From Dasypus novemcinctus (lineage: Eukaryota; Chordata; Mammalia; Cingulata; Dasypodidae): DNA of 64,000 nt. The DNA lies in NCBI RefSeq assembly GCF_030445035.2, contig NC_080677.1:106079513-106143512 (forward strand), read 5' to 3'. The position numbers were made by a program, and so were the translations under genes. The notes beneath the pieces were generated by a model. The model did not search any database and was not told where the DNA came from. It saw only the letters and a list, made by a program, of their open reading frames with translations. Shown one piece after another: positions 57,753-64,000 of this stretch (positions within the stretch are counted from its first letter, which is position 1; every line of letters starts with the position of its first letter).

Positions 57753-59612
57753 GAGGAGGAATAAGATGGCAGGAGAATAAGGAGCTCCAAGAGTCAGCTC
57801 ACGCTACTGGGCAAGTAGTAATCACCCAGAGCTATCTAAAGAACCTGTTTTGGGGCCCCAGGAGAGCAGAAGCGCATCCTGCAACATCCTTGAAACTATG
57901 GAAGGAGGAGACTGCCCATCTGAAGAGAAGATTCATGAGTAGAGCACTCAACACCACAGAGGTCAGTGCCCTATACTCTGGTGGCGGTGGCAGCCACCTC
58001 AGGAGCTGTATGGTGGCTGGAGTTGGATGATCCATTTCCCAAAAAACAGGAAAGAAAGAGATGGTTGGGCACCTACTTCAGCTACTGATTAGTAAATTCA
58101 TCTGGCTAAAGTATAATCTTAAGAACAGCTAAAGTTTGAACCTGTCCAAGCTGGAAAGAGACTGGTAGCCCCCATTTTAACTCTACCCCCTGGCATGAGG
58201 AGAAGTGGGGCTAATTGAAAATCACAGTGCTGATAGGGACTGGCTTCTTTCACCCAAATCAGATTGTAGCTCTAGCCTAAGTTCCAGCCCCACCTCCAGC
58301 AGGGAGGAAGCTGGGAGGACCTGCATCACCCTCTCCAGGTTACTGCAGGTACTTTAGACTGGCACAGACTGAACAGTCAGACCCGTGGCACTCCATCCCT
58401 GCATCCCAATAGGAAAGGAGAAGAACTGTGTTTCCTCGGCTTCTCTGTACAACTGCAGACACTTTCAGGCCATACGAACTGGTTTGTTGAGTGCCTTCGA
58501 TTCAATCTCCACCACTGCCCGCCCATAGGATAGGAAAGGGCTGGTGTTTCCTCAGCCTCTCAGAGCAACTGCAGGCCCTTTTGCCCTGCATAAACTAGAC
58601 TGTTGGATACCTGTGGCTCCACCCCCACCCCCAAGAGGAAGAGAGGGGTTGTGTTTCCCCAGCCCCTCTAGGTACCTGCAGGTGCTTTTGGCCCACACAG
58701 ACTGAACAGACACCTATAGCTCCCTCTCTATCCCCCAAGGATGGTAGGAGGGAAGCTGTATTTCCTCAGCCTTTCCAGGCAACAACAGATACTTTCAGCC
58801 TGCACAAACTGAACACTTGGGTGCCTGTGGATCCACCCCCAACCCCAACAGGATAGGAGGGGGCTGGAGTTTACTCCACCCCTCTGGGCAATGGCAAGTG
58901 CTTTTGGCCTACAAGGACTGAACTGTTCAGTTCCCTAATGGGATAGGAGGGGGTTGGTGTTTCCTCAGCCTCTCCAGGCAATGGTAGGAACTTTCAGCAT
59001 ACACAAACTGAACTGCTGGGTGTCAGTGGTTCCATTCCTACCCCACTAAAGGGCAGAAGGGACAGTACTTCCTCAGTCTCTCAGGGCAACTGTAGATGCA
59101 TTCATCCCATGTGGATTACATTGTTGGGCACTCCAGAGAGTCCATTCCCACCCCTCACAGGGAGAGGGGGCCAATGCTACATCAGTCTTCCTGGGCAACT
59201 GTGGTCATTTTGGACCTACACAGCATAACTTACTGCCCATGTCTGCAACTCCATCCCCACCCTAGGCAGAAGAGAAAGGGGCATGAAGCTTCAACAGTTT
59301 CTCCAGGCAACTATAGACGGTCCTGGCCTGCACAACTTGGATTGTTATACATGACTGCAGCTCTCTCCCTACCCCTGGCAGAGAGATAGGTGGGAGAACC
59401 TTCAGTGGTACCTGGGGCAATGAGGGCAGCTTCAGTCTCTACAGCTTAGGAACCAACTATATCCTGGGCTCTTACTATACAACTAGCAAGGGAGAAAAGG
59501 CAAGAAAGCCCTAAACTAAAGAGAGAAACTTCACCCCAAATAAATACATTTAGTAAGCCAGATGCCAAGACAGCAACAAAAAATTACAATCCATACCAAG
59601 AAACAGGAAGAT
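57753..59612 (+). promoter_or_regulatory. L1-B 5' UTR with a tandem array
   Basis: A unique part of about 580 bp is followed by ten units near 107 bp (see the next entry). In mouse, L1 5' UTRs made of tandem monomers drive transcription. That this array does so in xenarthrans is an inference. Confidence 0.7.
58331..59409 (+). repeat. Ten tandem units of about 107 bp
   Basis: The marker CTCTCCAGGCAACTGCAG (with changes) starts units at 58331, 58441, 58557, 58665, 58771, 58881, 58971, 59078, 59188 and 59299. Spacing is 106-116 bp except one of 90 bp. Each unit continues with a GCACA(G/A)ACTGAAC segment, a C-rich CCACCCC segment and a GGGCTG(G/T)TGTTTCCTCAG-like end. Confidence 0.9.
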
Positions 59613-59844
59613 ATGTCCCAGGCAAAGGAACAAGATGAGCCTCAAGATGAAATAAAGAGTTGACAACTAATCATTGATGTTCAAACAAATCTCCTTAATA
59701 AATTCAATGAAATGGAAAAAGAGATTAAGGATATTAAGAAGACATTGAATGAGCACAAAGAAGAATTTGAAAGCATACACAGAAAAATAGCAGATATTAT
59801 GGGGATGAAAGGCACAATAAATGAAATTGAAAATACACCAGAGG
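59613..59844 (+). pseudogene. L1 ORF1 pseudogene, first part (L1-B)
   Basis: ORF1p is the RNA-binding protein of L1. The likely ATG is at 59613; a stop follows after about 15 codons, then the coiled coil continues in another frame. It is interrupted after GAAATTGAAAATACACC. The rest is at 63671. Confidence 0.8.
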
Positions 59845-61005
59845 GGCTGCTCTTTAAGCCAAACTGAGCATATAAATGCATTACCTCCCCCCTAGCCTGA
59901 GACATGACTCCTGGGGATAAGCCTCCCTGGCACCAAGGGATTGCTACCAAGTACCAACTAGCAACGCAACTGGAAAAAGACCTTGGCCAAAAGGAGGAAA
60001 AGTTAAAGACAAATGAGTTTATATGTCTAAGAGACTTTAAAGTGAGTCAGTCATTCTGGGAGGTCATTCCAGAGGTTATGCTTATGCATGTCCCAGCAGT
60101 ATCTCATTGACTGCCAAAGTAAATACTACCTCAAATAGTGGGCTATGGTCAGGGCAGACAGCTCAGGAGTTTGGCACCCTGCCAGTGGGCCCTACTTTGG
60201 AATTTATGCTCTCCAGTGTGACAGAGTTGGACTCAACTGTAGTTTCCCTATAGATGGCTCTTCTGCCCCGTCTATTTGAAACTACAGTTAGTAGTAGACT
60301 TGATAGGTATATGTCCGAGAGACTTAAATCTTTGGGTTTTCCATGTGCCAGTTGGACCCTGCATCTCAACAGAGTTGCAACACCTACTCTCCATTGGACT
60401 CCTCTCAGACAACTAACAAGGAGATGGTGATGGACAACAACCACTCCAAAGAACAGAGAGAGTCTGCAACTGCACGCAAGATAATCCCATCCATCTGCCC
60501 CACGGAATCTAAGCCCCCTTTCAATTAGAGGTGAAGTGGGCATGACCATCCCAGAATTCTCAGGATTGGGGAATGAATGATGGGCTAGAGTAGACTTACT
60601 TTTATTCTACTATAGACTTATCCTGATTCTAGCAATGGAAGAACTGTTATCACCAATGTGAAGGCATTTGCCACTGGAGGTTCTGAGAGGAGGGACAGGG
60701 AAAAGTAGGTGTAATATGGAGGCATCTTCAGGACTTGGGAATTGTCCTGAATGACACTGAATGACAGATATAGGCCATTATGTAACAAAATTGTGAGGGA
60801 GAGAGTATAAACCACAATGTAAACTATAATCCACGCTTAGTGGCAATGCTCCAAAATATGTTCATCAATTATAACCAGTGTATCATATGAAGAATGTTGC
60901 TAATGTGGGAAAATGTGGGAGGAGTAGGGAGTCGGGCATATGGGAATCCCCTATACTTTTTATGTAGTACTTATGTAATCTAAGTATCTTTTTAAAAAAT
61001 TAAAT
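59845..61005 (+). repeat. L1 3' UTR at the 5' side of the compound insertion
   Basis: About 1.15 kb of the L1 3' UTR also seen at 12149, ending GGGCATATGGGAATCCCC, CTAAGTATCTTTTTAAAAAA. It starts exactly where L1-B ORF1 is broken. The same TSD encloses this L1 and the ZW10 copy. Confidence 0.85.
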
Positions 61006-61040
61006 ATATATGTATGTACACACACACACACACACACACA
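61006..61040. repeat. (CA)n microsatellite at the junction
   Basis: ATATATATGTATGTA and then (CA)n between the L1 A-rich tail and the ZW10 5' UTR. Confidence 0.9.
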
Positions 61041-63670
61041 GGAGATTCCATTTCCCAGCAGGTCACACATCAAGGCTGCTGGTGGGATTGGAGCTGTGGC
61101 ACTGGCTCTGGGAGAGCTGTCAGCTTTAGTCCCCAGCATAGCGATGGCACCATTCATGATGGAGGTTCTGGCACACTCGGGAGACTAGAGAAGAAGGATT
61201 TTGGCATCTGAATCAGCTGCCTGACCCAGCGGGTGGAGGAGATCAAGGGTGAGGTGTGCAGTAGGATCAGCAAGAAGTACAATGAATTCCTGCCTAGCAT
61301 GCAAAGTGCACAGGACCTGATTACCCAGGTGGATAAGCTATCTGAGGACATCGAATAGCTGAAATCCAGAATAGAAAGTGAGGTCTGCCAGGATTTTCAT
61401 ATATCAACTGCAGAATTTGAAGAAACAGTTGGAAAGAGACTCAGTAGTCCTCAGTTTGTTTAAACAGCTAGAATAGTTTTCTATTGCTACTGCAGACTAT
61501 AATTGTACATTAGCAGAGAAGTGTGTCACTGCTGCTTAGCATCTGGAAGAGGCTTAGAAATGCTTGCAGTTATTAAAATCCAGAAAATGCTTTGATTTAA
61601 AAATGTTGAAATCTCTCAGCAGGGAACTCATAATACAGAAACAGAACATACTTTATCACCTTGGAAAGAGTGGCAGAAACTGAGTGTGTGGAAGTTCCCA
61701 TGATCAAAAGATACCAGTAGCTTGGAATCTTGCCTACAAACAGAACTTCATTTATGCACTGAACAATCTCAGAAAGAAGAGAAGACCCCTGTGCCACCAA
61801 CTAGTGCTGTTCTCTTGGCATTTTCTATTTTGGGGTAGCTACACACCGAAGTTAAATCATTTGGTCAGATGCTACTGAAGTACAACTTTAGGCCTTTGGC
61901 ATCTTGTCCATCCCCTCATGCTGTTACAAAGCCAGCCAAATATAACCCTCTTTCATTTTGAATCTGTGATGACTGACTTGGAACATCTGTCACCATCTGA
62001 AGTTTTTGCAAAGATCAGACTAGTATTGTAAGTGCTCTAGAAACAGCTTCTAGATTTGCCTCTTGATGCTGGCCTAGAAAATGAAAAAACATCTAAGATC
62101 ATATTGGCCGAGATGTTTGGTGACATGATCTGGGAGGACTTGTCCAACTGCCTCATTAAAAACTGCTTGGTTTATTCTATTCTGACCAATAGCAGCAAAT
62201 TACAGCATTATGAAGAGATCATACAGTTCACTGAAGAATTTGAAAATGCCCTAAAAGAGATGAGATTTTTTAAAAGGAGATGCAACTGATTTGTTGAAAT
62301 ATGCCCATAACATCAATCCATTTTGCTAACAAGAAGTGCCAGGATGTGATTATGGCAGTCAGAAACTTAATGACCTCTGAAATTCACAACACTGTGAAGA
62401 CTACTCCTGATTCTAAGATAAGTGTGCCAGACTTACCTGATCCTGATGAGGATGACAAGCTACAAGTACAAAAGGTGTCCAAAACTGAGTACAATGAAGT
62501 GGTGAATTTAGAGCCTGAAAATACACTGTACCAACATTCCTTTTCTTTGCCAACATGCCACATCAGTGAATCTGTGAAGAAATTAATGGAGCTCGCCTGT
62601 CAGATTTTACTAGAAGCAATGTGATTTTACTAGTGATCAATGTGCTGTTCAACTTTCTACTCAGTGAGAAATAGCTTCCATTTGTTCCATGATATTGTAC
62701 CAACATATCACAGGGAGAACCTTCAAAAATTTCCCAAGTTGGCTGACATTCACCATAACAACTGTATGTATATTGCTACCATTTACTGACCCTGGGGCAT
62801 CAATTAAATCACGTTTTGCCCCCATTCTTTGTGATGGAACTACTTATATGGATCTTATTCCTGGCTTCCAAAGACTTGAGACAGAGTGTTTTTTGGCCCA
62901 GATGCAGGCACAGAAAGGAAAACTTCTGGAAAGATTATCAAGTGCTAGGAATTTTTTAAACATGGATGATGAAGAGAATTATTCTGCAGCAAGCAAAGCA
63001 ATCTGGCAGGTACTGCATCAACTTAAGAAACTTTGAATTGTGTGGCAGGATATCCTACCTGTGAATATATTTTCCAAAGCTATGGGGACATTACTCAATA
63101 CAGCAATTTCTGGGATCATTGGCAGAATCACGGCCCTAGAGGACATCTCTATTTAAGATGGTGATAGATTGTATTCCTTAAGCAAAACAGAGATGGATGA
63201 AAGACCCCAAGTATTTGCATCTTTCTCTGAAGAAAACAAGAACAAGAAGTATCAAGAAGAGGTTCCAGTCTTTGTGCCAAAATTGATGCCTTTCAAAGAA
63301 CTGACAATGATGCTACAAGCTAGTCAACAAAAAAATTAGGGATTGGTCGGCAGATGGAAAAGTACCTCTGGCAGCTGCATTCTCCTCCAGTGAAGTAAAA
63401 GCTTTATTTCATGACTTGTTTCTGAATACAGAAAGAAGAGCAGCTGCCCTTGCTAATATTAAATAGCTCTGTCTTCCTGAAAAAACCATGTCTTGACAAT
63501 GTGGATTCCTGTCTTGGCACAATTACTCCCTTCTTAGAATCATCCACTGGTTTTGGTGAATTGGTATATGATGGAAGATTGACTTTACATTAGAATACTT
63601 ATCTCCTGGTCTGTATGATGTTTTGTTGAAGAACTGGATGTCATGATAATATGTAGAGTGAAGGGGGAAA
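61041..63670 (+). pseudogene. ZW10: ZW10 processed pseudogene (full-length retrocopy)
   Basis: ZW10 is part of the kinetochore RZZ complex (ROD, ZW10, Zwilch), which recruits dynein and MAD1-MAD2, and of the NRZ tether at the ER. Here the ATG is at 61144 and the TAG at 63464-63466: 2323 bp for a family of about 779 codons, so there are no introns. The start reads EVLAHSG; a 1-bp loss follows at about 61181 and a TGA at 61209. Later islands are clear: LENEKTS to ENALKEMRF (62056-62289), [11 protein letters not shown] to the [17 protein letters not shown] region (62301-62624), and APILCDG to LHQLKKL (62800-63033) with a TGA in place of the next glycine. The end reads [12 protein letters not shown]. 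Many shifts and stops make it dead. 3' UTR runs to about 63665, with only a short A run left. It lies in L1-B; the parent gene must be elsewhere. Confidence 0.95.
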
Positions 63671-64000
63671 AAATTACACTAGAGGCATATAACAGGAGAT
63701 TTGAGGAGGCAGAAGAAAGGGTCAGTGAACTTGAAGACATGGCCTACAAAAGAACAGATGATGAAAAGAAAAGAAAAAATTGAACAAGTTTTCAGGGAAC
63801 TAAATGATGGCAAGAGACATGCAAACATATATGTCATGGAAGAATCAGAGGGAGATGAAAAGGGAAAGGGGACAGAAGGAATATTTGAAGAAATAATGGT
63901 AGAAAATTTCCCAGTCCTATTGAAGGACATGGATATCCATGTCCAAGAAGAAGCATAATGTACTCCCATCCAAATGAATCTGAACAGACCAACTCTGAGA
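63671..64000 (+). pseudogene. L1 ORF1 pseudogene, second part (L1-B), cut by window end
   Basis: The text resumes AAATTACACTAGAGGCATAT and follows L1-A ORF1 position for position. 63701-63958 keeps a frame with the end of the coiled coil and the start of the RRM (EIMVENFPVLLKDMDIH). The C-terminal domain lies beyond the window. Confidence 0.85.

Larger units (their letters stand above)
57753..64000 (+). mobile_element. L1-B: L1 with complete 5' end, interrupted, running off the window
   Basis: The start GAGAGGAGGAATAAGATGGC is the expected L1 start (a YY1-site-like AAGATGGC). The 5' UTR and ORF1 match L1-A. ORF1 is split at 59844 by a 3.8-kb insertion and resumes at 63671. Whatever follows lies outside the window. 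ORF1 is broken, so the copy is inactive. Confidence 0.85.

Noticed and set aside
61014-63466. A functional ZW10 gene
   Set aside because: No introns, a frameshift after 12 codons and many stops.

Overview
This is mammalian nuclear DNA from a xenarthran, most likely an armadillo. The main evidence is the tRNA-derived SINE that recurs about 15 times on both strands. It has an A-box-like TGGCTCAAGTG, a B-box-like GGTTCAATCCC and a CCTCCTAAAA tail, which fits the DAS SINEs known from Dasypus. L1 copies with a shared non-primate 3' UTR and ancient L2, MIR, MER5A and MLT1 relics agree with this. I found no functional protein-coding gene, no exon I can defend and no structural RNA gene. The window is repeat-dense non-coding DNA, and most long open frames are repeat shadows.

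Layout: 1-14.4 kb holds L1 3' ends on both strands, SINEs, MaLR-type LTRs and a GC-rich class II-like solo LTR (13.5-14.4 kb). 16.2-23.6 kb is an ancient L1 split by three SINEs, with L2 and L1 scraps. 24.3-28.4 kb is a near-complete but dead L1 (L1-A): tandem-repeat 5' UTR, broken ORF1, most of ORF2 deleted. 30-36.4 kb holds a MER5A element, a Charlie-like hAT transposase relic split by an MLT1 LTR, and a second solo LTR. 36.4-40.8 kb is AT-rich and repeat-poor. 40.8-44.2 kb is an old L1 and a MIR with nested insertions. 47.6-52.8 kb is one L2 opened by a SINE, a complete MaLR provirus (itself carrying another LTR) and an MLT1-like LTR that holds an L1 tail. 57.75 kb to the window end is a second L1 (L1-B). 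Its ORF1 is interrupted by a compound insertion: an L1 3' UTR followed by a full-length, intronless, dead copy of ZW10.

The elements do not work together as a pathway; what they record is order of insertion. Target-site duplications (TSDs) can be read directly at many junctions, so the relative timing is clear in several nests. The observations most worth checking are the L1+ZW10 insertion inside one TSD, an exact 88-bp inverted copy of a MIR segment placed inside a nearby L1 (templated repair), tandem arrays of about 107 bp in the L1 5' UTR, a dimeric SINE with a constant linker, and two solo LTRs with 6-bp TSDs. I found no evidence of a new multi-gene system. Family names come from recognition by eye, not from a database search.
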